From Lachnospiraceae bacterium (GTDB taxonomy: Bacteria; Bacillota; Clostridia; Lachnospirales; Lachnospiraceae): a stretch of 64,000 nucleotides of DNA. The stretch covers positions 1 to 64,000 of the forward strand of contig JAFXQK010000006.1 in assembly GCA_017527205.1 (NCBI GenBank), written 5' to 3'. This document shows, one piece after another, positions 8,920 through 17,316 of the stretch. The position numbers were made by a program, and so were the translations under genes. The notes under the pieces were generated by a model that saw only the letters and a program-made list of their open reading frames with translations, made no database searches and was not told where the DNA came from. Within the stretch, counting starts at the first letter, position 1; every line of letters starts with the position of its first letter.

Positions 8920-10308
8920 TTAACCCAGCGGCAATGTTGCCTTGAATTCGATGGAGCTTCCATCCTTGCTGACGGCGGTAATTTTTCCGCGATGTGCTTC
9001 GACGATGGATTTCACGATGGAAAGTCCAATGCCGCTGCCGCCCGTCTTGGAATTGCGCGAACGGTCAGGACGATAGAAGCGCTCAAATAATTCCTCCTGC
9101 TCGCCGGGCTCTATCTGATCCACGGTATTCCAAAGCACGATTTCCGCCTTCTTTCCCTTCTGACGCAGGGATAGGCGAATTTTCGGTTTCTCTAATTTCT
9201 CCTCCTGCCCTCGAATTTCTTCGTCTTGCGCTTTGTCCTTTTTTCCCTCCGAAGGAGTCTTTCTGCTGGCATATTTCATGGCGTTATCCAAAAGCAGTCC
9301 CGTCATCTGGCGGATTTGCTTCTCATCCCCCATCATAGTAACATTTTCTGCAATGTCGATCTGAAGCTCCTTCTTTTGGCTCTCCGCAACGGGAAGATAC
9401 GACCGTGCCGTATCCTGCAGGGCATCACTCAGGGAAAATTTCGTCTTTACCGTTTCCAGCTGTTCATCCAAGCGGGAAAGCGTTACCATCTGCTCAACCA
9501 AACCGATCATCCTGCCAATTTGTTTTTTGATGCTCTGGCTCCACTGCGATTCCTCCGCCTCCATCTCCATGACCTCGACGTTTGCGGAAATGATGGTCAA
9601 AGGTGTCTTTAACTCATGGCTGGCATCCGTGATAAAGCGCTTTTGCTTTTGATAAGAGGCTTCCACGGGCTGAAATACCTTCTTAGAGAAGATCAGCACC
9701 AATAAAAATACGGCAAGCAGTCCCAGGAAAGACACGGAAATACTGGCAATGAGCGTATTTCGAAAGCTCTGGATATCCGTGGCACAATCGACAAAGATAA
9801 TGAAGTAACCATCCTCGGTCTCTGTTACCAGATAGCGATAATCATCCAAATATCCTTTGTCCGCATTTCCCCTTTGATGCTTTTTCAAAACCGCTTCGGC
9901 ATATTGCTTTGCCAGATCCTCTTCCACGGAGGCGATTCTTCCAAGATCTAAGGACGCGACCTCCCCGTCAGAACCGATCGATACGGTAAAAAATCTCGTC
10001 TCATACATCATTTCTCTTGGAAATTCCATTCGCGGAAGCCCTCGGAAGGAAGAAGCATCGCGATTGGGATCAAAGTCCCCTGCTGGAAGATCTTTCGGAA
10101 AATCCTCTTTATTTTCCTTTGTTTTTCTTTGATTCATTGACTCCGGAAATCTTCCGTCATTATTGGATAATATCTCTAGAATATCGTCCTTTCGATTCGT
10201 CATGACCTGATAATTAATGATGTTGAGCGCACCGATGATCACGACAAGAACTGCCAGGATGGAACACGTGGCAACGATGATAAATTGTCTTCGCAGCTTA
10301 TAAATCAT
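8920..10308 (-). CDS. membrane sensor histidine kinase
   Basis: A 462-residue EnvZ/PhoR-type kinase. Two membrane segments (about 8-31 and 187-208) bracket an extracytoplasmic sensor domain rich in Asn, Asp and Pro. The H-box is FITDASHELKTPLTIIS, the N-box LLDNAMKYA, and the G-boxes GGSGIGLSIVKSI. A charged Lys/Glu insertion of about 25 residues lies between the N- and G-boxes. It is 27 bp downstream of its response regulator gene. Because it adjoins the VTC/DUF4956/lipoprotein operon with shared heptamer repeats, I infer that it controls that operon. Its signal is unknown. Confidence 0.93.
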   Translation of the reverse strand: MIYKLRRQFIIVATCSILAVLVVIIGALNIINYQVMTNRKDDILEILSNNDGRFPESMNQRKTKENKEDFPKDLPAGDFDPNRDASSFRGLPRMEFPREMMYETRFFTVSIGSDGEVASLDLGRIASVEEDLAKQYAEAVLKKHQRGNADKGYLDDYRYLVTETEDGYFIIFVDCATDIQSFRNTLIASISVSFLGLLAVFLLVLIFSKKVFQPVEASYQKQKRFITDASHELKTPLTIISANVEVMEMEAEESQWSQSIKKQIGRMIGLVEQMVTLSRLDEQLETVKTKFSLSDALQDTARSYLPVAESQKKELQIDIAENVTMMGDEKQIRQMTGLLLDNAMKYASRKTPSEGKKDKAQDEEIRGQEEKLEKPKIRLSLRQKGKKAEIVLWNTVDQIEPGEQEELFERFYRPDRSRNSKTGGSGIGLSIVKSIVEAHRGKITAVSKDGSSIEFKATLPLG

Positions 10309-10335
10309 GAATTCCGTACCTCTCCTCTTTGGCGC

Positions 10336-11013
10336 TTACTTGTTTTTCTTCTCCAGAGAATAGCCCTGATTCCGGACGGCCTTGATTTCCACGTCCGCAC
10401 CCAGCGAGACAAGCTTCTTTCGAAGGTTGGATACATACACCCAGACCACGCCGATCTCAGTCTCAGAATCATAACCCCAGATCTTTTCCATAAAGCGCTC
10501 CGTTGAAATGATCTGACCGGGATTTACCATCAGCATTTCCATCATCTGAAAATCCTTATTTGCCAGACGGATTTTTTTATCTTCCACGGACAGCTCAAAG
10601 CTTTGGCGGCTTAAGCTCAGATTCCCTACCGTCAGTTCGTTTCCCGTAAGAGTGCTCTGGCGCCTTGTCATGGCGCGTACCCGCGCAAGAAGCTCCTTCA
10701 TGGCAAAGGGCTTTCCAAGATAATCATCCGCACCGGCATCCAGACCCTCCACGCGGTCATCCACCTGCGTCTTTGCGGTTAACAGCAGCACCGGAACCTG
10801 ATTTTTATGAGAGCGAATGGTTTTTAACACTTCGATCCCCGTCTTTTTCGGCATCATAATGTCAAGAATCACACCATCATACTCCTGACCCTCTAGGTAA
10901 TCCAATGCCTCCTGACCATCATATACCGTATCCACGGAATAATTATTGTGGCGAAGGACTGCTGCCAATGCCTCGCTCAATTCCTCTTCATCCTCTGCTA
11001 ACAGTAATCTCAC
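10336..11013 (-). CDS. OmpR-family response regulator
   Basis: A 225-residue two-domain regulator. The receiver domain (1-118) has the acidic pair AEDEEE, the phospho-acceptor Asp in GVILDIMMPKKTG, the Thr in LLLTAKT and the Lys in DDYLGKPFA. The C-terminal winged helix (130-222) includes WVYVSNLRKKL and ends with a basic GYSLEKKNK tail. It is the first gene of a two-gene operon with the kinase downstream. TTTAAGG direct repeats overlapping its putative -35 suggest autoregulation. Confidence 0.95.
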   Translation of the reverse strand: MRLLLAEDEEELSEALAAVLRHNNYSVDTVYDGQEALDYLEGQEYDGVILDIMMPKKTGIEVLKTIRSHKNQVPVLLLTAKTQVDDRVEGLDAGADDYLGKPFAMKELLARVRAMTRRQSTLTGNELTVGNLSLSRQSFELSVEDKKIRLANKDFQMMEMLMVNPGQIISTERFMEKIWGYDSETEIGVVWVYVSNLRKKLVSLGADVEIKAVRNQGYSLEKKNK

Positions 11014-11071
11014 TTGCTCCGCCCCTTTCTTTATTGTTCCTAAAGTACTGCTTAAGGTACTTCTGTTTTAT

Positions 11072-11110
11072 GATATCATCATACGGCAAGAACCTTAAAT
11101 CTACCTAAAA
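11072..11110 (-). promoter_or_regulatory. putative autoregulated promoter of the OmpR/kinase operon
   Basis: Plus-strand CCTTAAA (11093-11099) and CCTAAAA (11104-11110) are exactly 11 bp apart, which is TTTTAGG then TTTAAGG on the minus strand. TTAAGG can serve as -35, followed after 17 bp by the -10 TATCAT. The same heptamers precede the VTC gene. Activator-dependent transcription is inferred. Confidence 0.55.
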
Positions 11111-11288
11111 TTATGATAATACAGATGTTGGCTTTCCACAATAAAAAACTCCTTTTTACAAATGATTCGCGTGCAGACTTATGGCGCGACACAGTTGCGG
11201 AATTGCAAAGCAATTCTGCAAACCTGAGCGTAGCGAAGGACAAGCCGAAGGAACACCGCTATAAACCCCAATTGCCCTGCTTCGTTGC

Positions 11289-11590
11289 TTGCCCAGATTC
11301 CATTTTTGCCTTGCAAGCAAGCATCTCCGTCATCACCACTTGCCTAGATTCTTCTTTTACTTCTCAGGCAAGCATCCTCTCTCTTTTTCGCTTGCCTACA
11401 GCTCGATTTCTCTCTTAGGCAGTCGCAATTATCTCAAAATACTGCCTCGTTTACAAAAATCCTACCAGGCAGTCGTTTATTTGAAGCCATCACTGTCCCC
11501 CATTTCAAAATTTACAATCCAGGCAGTGATTTATGGCAGATTTTCACTGTCTTAAAACAAAAATCATAATCTAGACAATAATATAGAATC
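11289..11590. repeat. degenerate tandem array, about 51-bp period, each unit with an inverted repeat
   Basis: Six units start at 11289, 11340, 11392, 11443, 11494 and 11548. Each opens with TTGCC/CTGCC/CTGTC and about 20 nt later carries the inverse (AGGCAAG, AGGCAG, CCAGGCAGTG, AGACA). The arms change together from unit to unit. Composition shifts from C-rich on the left to A/T-rich on the right. Short open frames here look spurious. It lies in a 1.1-kb gene-free stretch (11014-12142) in front of mutS2, which otherwise holds the upstream OmpR promoter and the 131-bp repeats. Confidence 0.6.
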
Positions 11591-11812
11591 CGATTTACGC
11601 GGTTTTCGATGTTTTCAGTTCCGAAACCCTACAATCTAACAATAATCAAAGGATTGATCCCGACAAACGGCGATTTATGCATCCGTAATCATCCAAATAA
11701 ACACCGAATTGTAAAATGGCAAGCACTTCGAAAAATCACGATTTACATTTACACTTGCAGGTATATATATAAGTGCGTAAAAAAAGATAATGCGTTTCTG
11801 CTCTTAATATGA

Positions 11813-12116
11813 TAAAATAAAACATGCAAAAGAAAAACAAGCGGCTGCGAAGCAGACATTTGTTTTTCATGCATGTTTTAACGAGAAAGCTGATTTGCGA
11901 AGTAAATCAAGTAAGCTGCGAAGCAGCGTGCTTTCGAGTTTAGAATAAAATAACATGTAAAGAAAAAACAAGCGGCTGCGAAGCAGACATTTGTTTTTCA
12001 TGCATGTTTTAACGAGAAAGCTGATTTGCGAAGCAAATCAAGTAAGCTGCGAAGCAGCGTGCTTTCGAGTTTAGAATAAAATAACATGTAAAGAAAAACA
12101 AGCGGCTGCGAAGCAG
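11813..12116. repeat. 131-bp tandem repeat (2.3 copies) made of GCGAAGC hairpins
   Basis: The word GCGGCTGCGAAGCAG recurs at 11841, 11972 and 12102 (periods 131 and 130), with two full units and a truncated third that stops about 25 bp before the mutS2 start. Each full unit holds an outer dyad (ACATG/CATGT with A-rich and T-rich inner arms) and three mini-hairpins closed by GAA: CTGC-GAA-GCAG, GATTTGC-GAA-GCAAATC and GCTGC-GAA-GCAGC. d(GCGAAGC) is a known exceptionally stable DNA mini-hairpin. One arm differs between units by a change that leaves a G-T pair. Confidence 0.8.
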
Positions 12117-12142
12117 ATCATCATAGAAAGATTAAGAAGAAC

Positions 12143-14539
12143 ATGAATGAGAAAGTATTAAGAACGTTAGAGTATAACAAAATCATCGAACTTTTATGCC
12201 AGAAGGCAGACTCCGATCCCGGAAGGAAGCTCTGCAGGGAGCTCTTGCCCTCCACGGACATTGACGAGATCCGCAAAAATCAGGCGGAGACGCGGGATGC
12301 CATTTCGCGAATTTTTAAGTCGGGAAGTACCTCCTTCGGGAGCAACAAGGATCTTGGCTTTTCCATTCGTTCCCTAGAGATCGGAAGTACGCTTTCCTCC
12401 GCAGAGCTCTTAAAAATCGCAGGACTCCTCGATAATGTCAGCCGCATCAAAAATTATGGCAAAAAGGAACGCGAGGATGCACCTGAGGATGCACTGGATG
12501 CTTATTTTGAAGCCCTGACGCCCCTGACGCAGGTTGCTAATGAGATCAACCGCTGCATCATCGGTGAGGACGAGTTTGCGGATGATGCGAGCCCGAAGCT
12601 AAAAAGCATTCGCCGCAGCATTCAGATCACGGGAGAGAAAATTCATAATCAGCTCGGCTCCATGCTGACTGGTCCCTACCGCAGCTATTTACAGGATGCG
12701 GTGATTACCATGCGCAACAATCGCTATTGCATTCCCGTAAAATCTGAGTACAAGAGCCAGGTCAACGGCATGGTGCACGATCAATCCTCCAGTGGATCGA
12801 CATTCTTCATCGAGCCTGCTGCCATTGTCAACCTGAACAACCAGCTTAAGGAGCTTGACCTCCAAGAGAAGGAAGAAATTGAGCACATTCTTGCAGAATT
12901 AAGCTACCTCTGCGCCGGACATACGGAGGAGCTCACCATAAACCAGCGCACCATGACAACGCTGGACTTTATCTTTGCGAAGGCAAAGCTTGCACTGGAT
13001 CAAAACGCCACAGAGCCGCAATTTAACAGAAAGCACATCATTAACATACGAAAGGGACGCCATCCTTTGCTGGATAAGAAGAAGGTCGTTCCCATAGACA
13101 TTCATCTGGGTCGTGACTTTGACCTTTTGATCATCACGGGCCCCAACACCGGCGGCAAAACGGTTTCCTTAAAGACGGTGGGACTCTTTACGCTGATGGG
13201 TCAGGCGGGACTGCACATTCCCGCATTGGACCGCTCGGAGCTGTCCGTCTTTACGGAGGTTTTCGCAGACATTGGCGATGAGCAGAGCATTGAGCAAAGC
13301 CTGTCCACATTCTCTTCACACATGACAAGTATTGTCCACATTCTAAAGCACGCGGACGAGCATTCCCTGTGCCTTTTCGATGAGCTGGGAGCAGGAACGG
13401 ATCCGACGGAGGGCGCGGCCCTTGCCATTTCGATCCTGAACTATCTGCATGACCGCGGCATCCGCACCATGGCGACGACGCACTACAGCGAGCTGAAGAT
13501 CTACGCGCTCTCCACGGATTTTGTGCAGAATGCGTGCTGTGAATTCAGCGTAGAGACCCTGCAGCCAACCTACAAGCTATTAATCGGCATTCCCGGAAAG
13601 AGTAATGCTTTTGCGATTTCTTCCAAGCTGGGCCTTCCGGATGACATCATCAATGCCGCAAAGGAACAGATCAGCAAGGAAGAAACAAGCTTTGAGGACG
13701 TCATTGCGGATCTCGAAGAAAATCGCGTCCGCATGGAGCGTGAGCGCCAGGAAATTGAGAAGAAAAAGGAAAACATCCGCCTTCTTGAGGAACAGCTAAA
13801 GCAAAAAAATGAAAAGCTTGATAAGGCAAAGGATAAAGTCCTGCGCGAGGCCAATGAAAAGGCGCGGGAAATCCTGCAGGATGCCAAGGATATCGCTGAC
13901 GAGACGATTCGCGACTTCCATAAAGCGAGCGCCATGGGAATTGACATGAAGACATTGGAGCAAAAGCGTCAGGCCGTTCGTGACAAGATCAAGGAGAAAA
14001 ATGACAAGCTCTCCATCGGGGCATCTCCCGCGAAGCCAAGCAGCGGCGTTAAGGGCCTGGATCCCAAAAAGCTCATGAAGGGCGATGCCGTAAAGATTAT
14101 TTCCATGAATCTCAAGGGAACCGTCAACAGCTTACCCGACAGCAAGGGAAATCTCTTCGTACAATGCGGCATCATGCGCATGCAGGCAAACGTAGCTGAC
14201 CTCGTGCTCGTGATGGAGGAGGATCCGATGGACGTAAAGTCCTCCCGCCCGCAGACCAGTGGCATCGGAAAGATCAAAATGTCGAAGACCATGTCCATCT
14301 CCCCGGAGATCAATCTCCTTGGAAAGACTGTGGACGAGGCCCTGTCAGAGCTGGATAAGTATTTGGACGACGCTTACCTCGCACACCTTCCGAGCGTTCG
14401 AATCATACACGGAAAGGGCACGGGCGCCCTGAGAAATGCCGTTCATTCGCACCTGAAAAAGATGAAGACCGTCAAGGAATTTCGGTTGGGAGAATTTGGC
14501 GAGGGTGACGCCGGCGTGACCATAGCTACTTTTAAATAA
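12143..14539 (+). CDS. mutS2: endonuclease MutS2 (ribosome/DNA-junction ATPase with Smr domain)
   Basis: A 798-residue MutS2 protein. The core domain (1-300) is followed by the MutS ATPase with Walker A GPNTGGKTVS, QSLSTFSSHM, Walker B LCLFDELGAGTDPTEGA and MATTHYSELK. A long charged coiled coil (about 520-630) leads to a KOW-like segment and the C-terminal Smr nuclease domain with INLLGKTVDEALSELD and VRIIHGKGTGALR. Known MutS2 roles are suppression of recombination and rescue of collided ribosomes. It runs against the local leftward gene direction, starting a rightward block. Its leader contains the 131-bp hairpin repeats. Confidence 0.97.
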   Translation: MNEKVLRTLEYNKIIELLCQKADSDPGRKLCRELLPSTDIDEIRKNQAETRDAISRIFKSGSTSFGSNKDLGFSIRSLEIGSTLSSAELLKIAGLLDNVSRIKNYGKKEREDAPEDALDAYFEALTPLTQVANEINRCIIGEDEFADDASPKLKSIRRSIQITGEKIHNQLGSMLTGPYRSYLQDAVITMRNNRYCIPVKSEYKSQVNGMVHDQSSSGSTFFIEPAAIVNLNNQLKELDLQEKEEIEHILAELSYLCAGHTEELTINQRTMTTLDFIFAKAKLALDQNATEPQFNRKHIINIRKGRHPLLDKKKVVPIDIHLGRDFDLLIITGPNTGGKTVSLKTVGLFTLMGQAGLHIPALDRSELSVFTEVFADIGDEQSIEQSLSTFSSHMTSIVHILKHADEHSLCLFDELGAGTDPTEGAALAISILNYLHDRGIRTMATTHYSELKIYALSTDFVQNACCEFSVETLQPTYKLLIGIPGKSNAFAISSKLGLPDDIINAAKEQISKEETSFEDVIADLEENRVRMERERQEIEKKKENIRLLEEQLKQKNEKLDKAKDKVLREANEKAREILQDAKDIADETIRDFHKASAMGIDMKTLEQKRQAVRDKIKEKNDKLSIGASPAKPSSGVKGLDPKKLMKGDAVKIISMNLKGTVNSLPDSKGNLFVQCGIMRMQANVADLVLVMEEDPMDVKSSRPQTSGIGKIKMSKTMSISPEINLLGKTVDEALSELDKYLDDAYLAHLPSVRIIHGKGTGALRNAVHSHLKKMKTVKEFRLGEFGEGDAGVTIATFK

Positions 14540-14591
14540 TGCTATCGCGAAACGAATGTTTTGCGAAGCGATTTTAAAAAGGAGAATGCCT

Positions 14592-15308
14592 ATGACTTCA
14601 AAACAGAAAATTTTGATCGTGGATGATGACAACAACATTGCCGAGCTGATCTCCCTGTATCTGACAAAGGAATGCTACGAGACCACCATTGTCAACGACG
14701 GAGAGTCCGTGTTCCCCATTGTGGAAAAGGATCCGCCGAATCTGATCCTACTAGATCTCATGCTTCCCGGCATGGATGGTTATCAGGTATGCCGCGAGGT
14801 ACGCGCAAAACATGAAATCCCGATCATTATGCTCTCCGCCAAGGGGGAGGTTTTCGACAAGGTGCTGGGCCTTGAACTCGGCGCGGATGATTATATCGAA
14901 AAGCCCTTTGACTCCAAGGAGATGGTTGCCCGCGTCAAAGCCGTTTTGCGCCGCTATAAAACTGCCGCTCCCGCGCAGCCGGAAGCTCCGAAGGAGCATT
15001 TTGTCGAAAAGAAGGTGGAATATCCCGACCTTGTCATCAACCTGACCAACTATTCCGTGACCTACATGGGAAACAACGTGGACATGCCGCCGAAGGAGTT
15101 AGAGCTCCTCTATTGCCTTGCCGCCTCTCCCAACCGCGTTTACACGAGAGAGCAGCTTCTCGATCAGGTCTGGGGTTATGAATACATCGGCGATTCCAGA
15201 ACCGTGGACGTACACATCAAGCGCCTTCGTGAGAAAATCAAGGATCACGACAACTGGAAAATCACCACGGTACACAGCGTTGGTTATAAATTTGAGGTCA
15301 AAAGATAA
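14592..15308 (+). CDS. OmpR/PhoB-family response regulator
   Basis: A 238-residue regulator. The receiver domain has VDDDNN, phospho-acceptor Asp in LILLDLMLPGMDGY, IIMLSAKGE and DDYIEKPFD. A flexible Ala/Pro/Glu linker (about 123-140) precedes the winged helix with ELLYCLAASPNRVYTREQLL and SRTVDVHIKRLREKI. Two ATGs are possible (14585 and 14592). AAAAAGGAG lies 7 nt before 14592 but abuts 14585, so 14592 is chosen. The kinase gene follows after 18 bp. The sequence resembles the WalR/ResD/PhoP group, but the regulon cannot be deduced here. Confidence 0.95.
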   Translation: MTSKQKILIVDDDNNIAELISLYLTKECYETTIVNDGESVFPIVEKDPPNLILLDLMLPGMDGYQVCREVRAKHEIPIIMLSAKGEVFDKVLGLELGADDYIEKPFDSKEMVARVKAVLRRYKTAAPAQPEAPKEHFVEKKVEYPDLVINLTNYSVTYMGNNVDMPPKELELLYCLAASPNRVYTREQLLDQVWGYEYIGDSRTVDVHIKRLREKIKDHDNWKITTVHSVGYKFEVKR

Positions 15309-15326
15309 GAAAGCCGGTTTTTATTT

Positions 15327-16751
15327 ATGAGAAAAACACTTTATTTAAAATTCCTGCTGGCTTATCTGATTTTTGGCATTTTCGGATTTATTGTCGTCTC
15401 CACCTTTAGCCCCGGCATGGTTCGTGATCACTTCATCAAGGAAAACGCGGAGCGCCTGTATTCCGAAGCCAATTTGATCGCCTCTACCTATGCCAGCGAG
15501 CTTTATAACAGTGAAATTGACCTGACGACGGTGAAGGATCAGCTGGACGCGCTTGCCCTGTTTCTGAATGCTTCCATCCAGATCATCAATCCGTCTGGGC
15601 GTATTATTTTGGACAGTGAAAAAGAAATCAATGTCGAAGAGGTCGTTGCCATCGAAAATTTTGATTCCACCATCACGGGAAATTCCTACTACGTGGTCGA
15701 TCGTTTTTTCGATACCTATGACAAGCAGTACCTCTCCGTGATCGCTCCGATTGCCTCAGATTATAAGGTCAAGGGCTACGTAGTCATCCATTTCGCCATG
15801 AATGAGATCGACAAAATGAGCAATCGCATGACGGGGATTTTCCTCTTAACCTTTGTCATTTTGTTCCTCCTGTCCATGATCATTTTGATCTTCTTTACGG
15901 AGATCGTATATGTGCCGCTTCGAAAAATAACGCATGCGACGGAACAATATGCTTCGGGAAACATGCATTATGAATTTCAGGTGGACAGTGAAGATGAAAT
16001 CGGCTATTTGGCCGCCTGCCTGAATTACATGGCGAGCGAAATTGCCCGCTCTGAGGATGATCAGAAGAAATTTGTGGCAAACGTATCGCACGACTTCCGC
16101 TCTCCCCTGACCTCCATCAAGGGCTATCTCGAAGCCATGTTGGACGGAACGATCCCTCCGGAGATGCATGAAAAATATCTGGGAATCGTACTCAATGAGA
16201 CGGAACGTCTTACCAAGCTGACCAACAGCCTGCTCACTTTGAATAACCTGAATACCAAGGGCATGTTGCTCGATAAAACAGATTTCGACATCAACAACGT
16301 CATTCGAAACATTGCCGCTTCGTTCGAGGGCTCCTGCCTGAAGAAAAAGATCGCGATTGAGGTCGTACTGACGGGGGAGGAAATGTATGTCAACGCTGAC
16401 ATGGAAAAGATCAAGCAGGTAATTTACAACCTCCTTGACAATGCCATCAAATTTAGTCACAACGACAGCGTCATCAAGATCGAGACAACGGAGAAAAAGA
16501 ACAAAATTTTCGTCTCCATCAAGGACAGTGGCATCGGCATTCCCAAGGATGACCTAAAGTTCATTTTCGACAGGTTCTATAAATCGGATCTGTCCCGAGG
16601 GAAGGATAAGAAGGGCACCGGACTTGGACTTGCCATCGTAAAGGAGATCATTAACTCCCACAACGAAAACATTAACGTCATCAGCACCGAAGGCGTCGGA
16701 ACCGAATTCGTCTTTTCCCTGCCGATGTCCAAGCATCAAAATGAAGAGTAA
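15327..16751 (+). CDS. membrane sensor histidine kinase with HAMP domain
   Basis: A 474-residue kinase. It has an N-terminal membrane segment (about 8-29), an extracytoplasmic sensor of about 140 residues, a second membrane segment (about 172-194), a HAMP linker (ITHATEQYASGNMHYEF), H-box FVANVSHDFRSPLTSIKG, N-box LLDNAIKFSHN, and G-boxes DSGIGIPKDD and GTGLGLAIVKEI. No PAS domain is evident. It pairs with the response regulator 18 bp upstream. After the stop codon the DNA turns into a set of large palindromes rather than a simple terminator. Confidence 0.95.
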   Translation: MRKTLYLKFLLAYLIFGIFGFIVVSTFSPGMVRDHFIKENAERLYSEANLIASTYASELYNSEIDLTTVKDQLDALALFLNASIQIINPSGRIILDSEKEINVEEVVAIENFDSTITGNSYYVVDRFFDTYDKQYLSVIAPIASDYKVKGYVVIHFAMNEIDKMSNRMTGIFLLTFVILFLLSMIILIFFTEIVYVPLRKITHATEQYASGNMHYEFQVDSEDEIGYLAACLNYMASEIARSEDDQKKFVANVSHDFRSPLTSIKGYLEAMLDGTIPPEMHEKYLGIVLNETERLTKLTNSLLTLNNLNTKGMLLDKTDFDINNVIRNIAASFEGSCLKKKIAIEVVLTGEEMYVNADMEKIKQVIYNLLDNAIKFSHNDSVIKIETTEKKNKIFVSIKDSGIGIPKDDLKFIFDRFYKSDLSRGKDKKGTGLGLAIVKEIINSHNENINVISTEGVGTEFVFSLPMSKHQNEE

Positions 16752-16766
16752 AGTTTCTACAATACC

Positions 16767-16924
16767 AGGGGGTATGGGTAACCAACTCCTGAACGGCTCG
16801 AAGGGTTCTAAATTCATCGTTCGCAGCGTAGCAGGCGTCGCTATAAAAGATGGCGCCGCCACGCCGCTCCGATTCATTAAGAACCTTCGGCTAATTGTTC
16901 AGGAGTTGGTTACCCATACCCCCT
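16767..16924. repeat. giant hairpin element 1 (28-bp perfect arms, 102-nt core)
   Basis: The arms 16767-16794 and 16897-16924 are perfectly complementary over 28 bp (starting AGGGGGTATGGGTAACC). They enclose a 102-nt core starting GGCTCGAAGGGTTCTAAATT on the plus strand. The core is about three-quarters identical to the minus-strand core of element 2 (17125-17226), although the arms of the two elements are unrelated. It lies directly after the histidine kinase gene, in the 565-bp gene-free gap before the convergent cstA gene. Confidence 0.85.
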
Positions 16925-16991
16925 TAGCCTATACAAACATCAACAAATTTCCTTGTTTTCAATACAAAATTCTATTAATTAGTTTGACGAA

Positions 16992-17026
16992 ACAACGAGA
17001 ATGGGAATATTCTTTAATTTCGTTGT
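16992..17026. repeat. 35-nt palindrome, copy 1
   Basis: ACAACGA at the left pairs with TCGTTGT at the right, around an interior with GGGAATATTCT. A second 35-nt copy lies at 17054-17088. Both lie between the two giant hairpins. Confidence 0.7.
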
Positions 17027-17053
17027 CCTTTTATTCCTGCTCATTTCAATGGA

Positions 17054-17088
17054 ACAACGAAAAAGGGAGTATTCTACAATATCGTTGT
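17054..17088. repeat. 35-nt palindrome, copy 2
   Basis: Same length and ends (ACAACGA / TCGTTGT) as the copy at 16992, with interior GGGAGTATTCT. The interior differs at several positions while the terminal pairing is kept. Confidence 0.7.
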
Positions 17089-17094
17089 ATAAGA

Positions 17095-17256
17095 GGGGGA
17101 AGGGCGCGGGTGGCGTTTTTGAACAATTAGCCGGCGGTTCTTAATGAATTGGAGTCCTATGGCGACGCCATCCTTTATAAGCGTCGCCTCCATAGGACGA
17201 ACAATGAATTTAGAACCGTCCGAGCCGTTCAAAAACGCCACCCGCGCCCTTCCCCC
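17095..17256. repeat. giant hairpin element 2 (30-bp perfect arms, 102-nt core)
   Basis: The arms 17095-17124 and 17227-17256 pair perfectly over 30 bp (starting GGGGGAAGGGCGCGGG). Between them is a 102-nt core that on the minus strand starts GGCTCGGACGGTTCTAAATT and matches the core of element 1. Inside the core a further long stem (CCTATGGCGACGC with GCGTCGCCTCCATAGG) is nearly perfect. The element is inverted relative to element 1. Confidence 0.85.
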
Positions 17257-17269
17257 GACCCTTACCTAC

Positions 17270-17304
17270 AATAAAAAACAGAGAGGCGAATTCGCCTCCC
17301 TGCC
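17270..17304 (-). terminator. terminator of cstA
   Basis: On the minus strand the stem GAGGCGAATTCGCCTC (17283-17298) is followed by a T-rich run TGTTTTTTATT. It lies just after the cstA stop codon. Confidence 0.8.
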
Positions 17305-17316
17305 TTATTTTAAGAA

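Noticed and set aside
11113..11555. Two short plus-strand frames of 101 and 88 codons
   Set aside because: They run through the decayed 51-bp repeat array, have poor ribosome sites and no recognisable domain.
11289..11590. CRISPR remnant
   Set aside because: Repeats are too degenerate and the stems drift with the unit; no leader or cas gene.
15846..16460. 204-codon frame opposite the histidine kinase gene
   Set aside because: Shadow of the kinase core; no ribosome site.
16767..17256. Integron attC sites
   Set aside because: No GTTRRRY/RYYYAAC core and no integrase or cassettes nearby.
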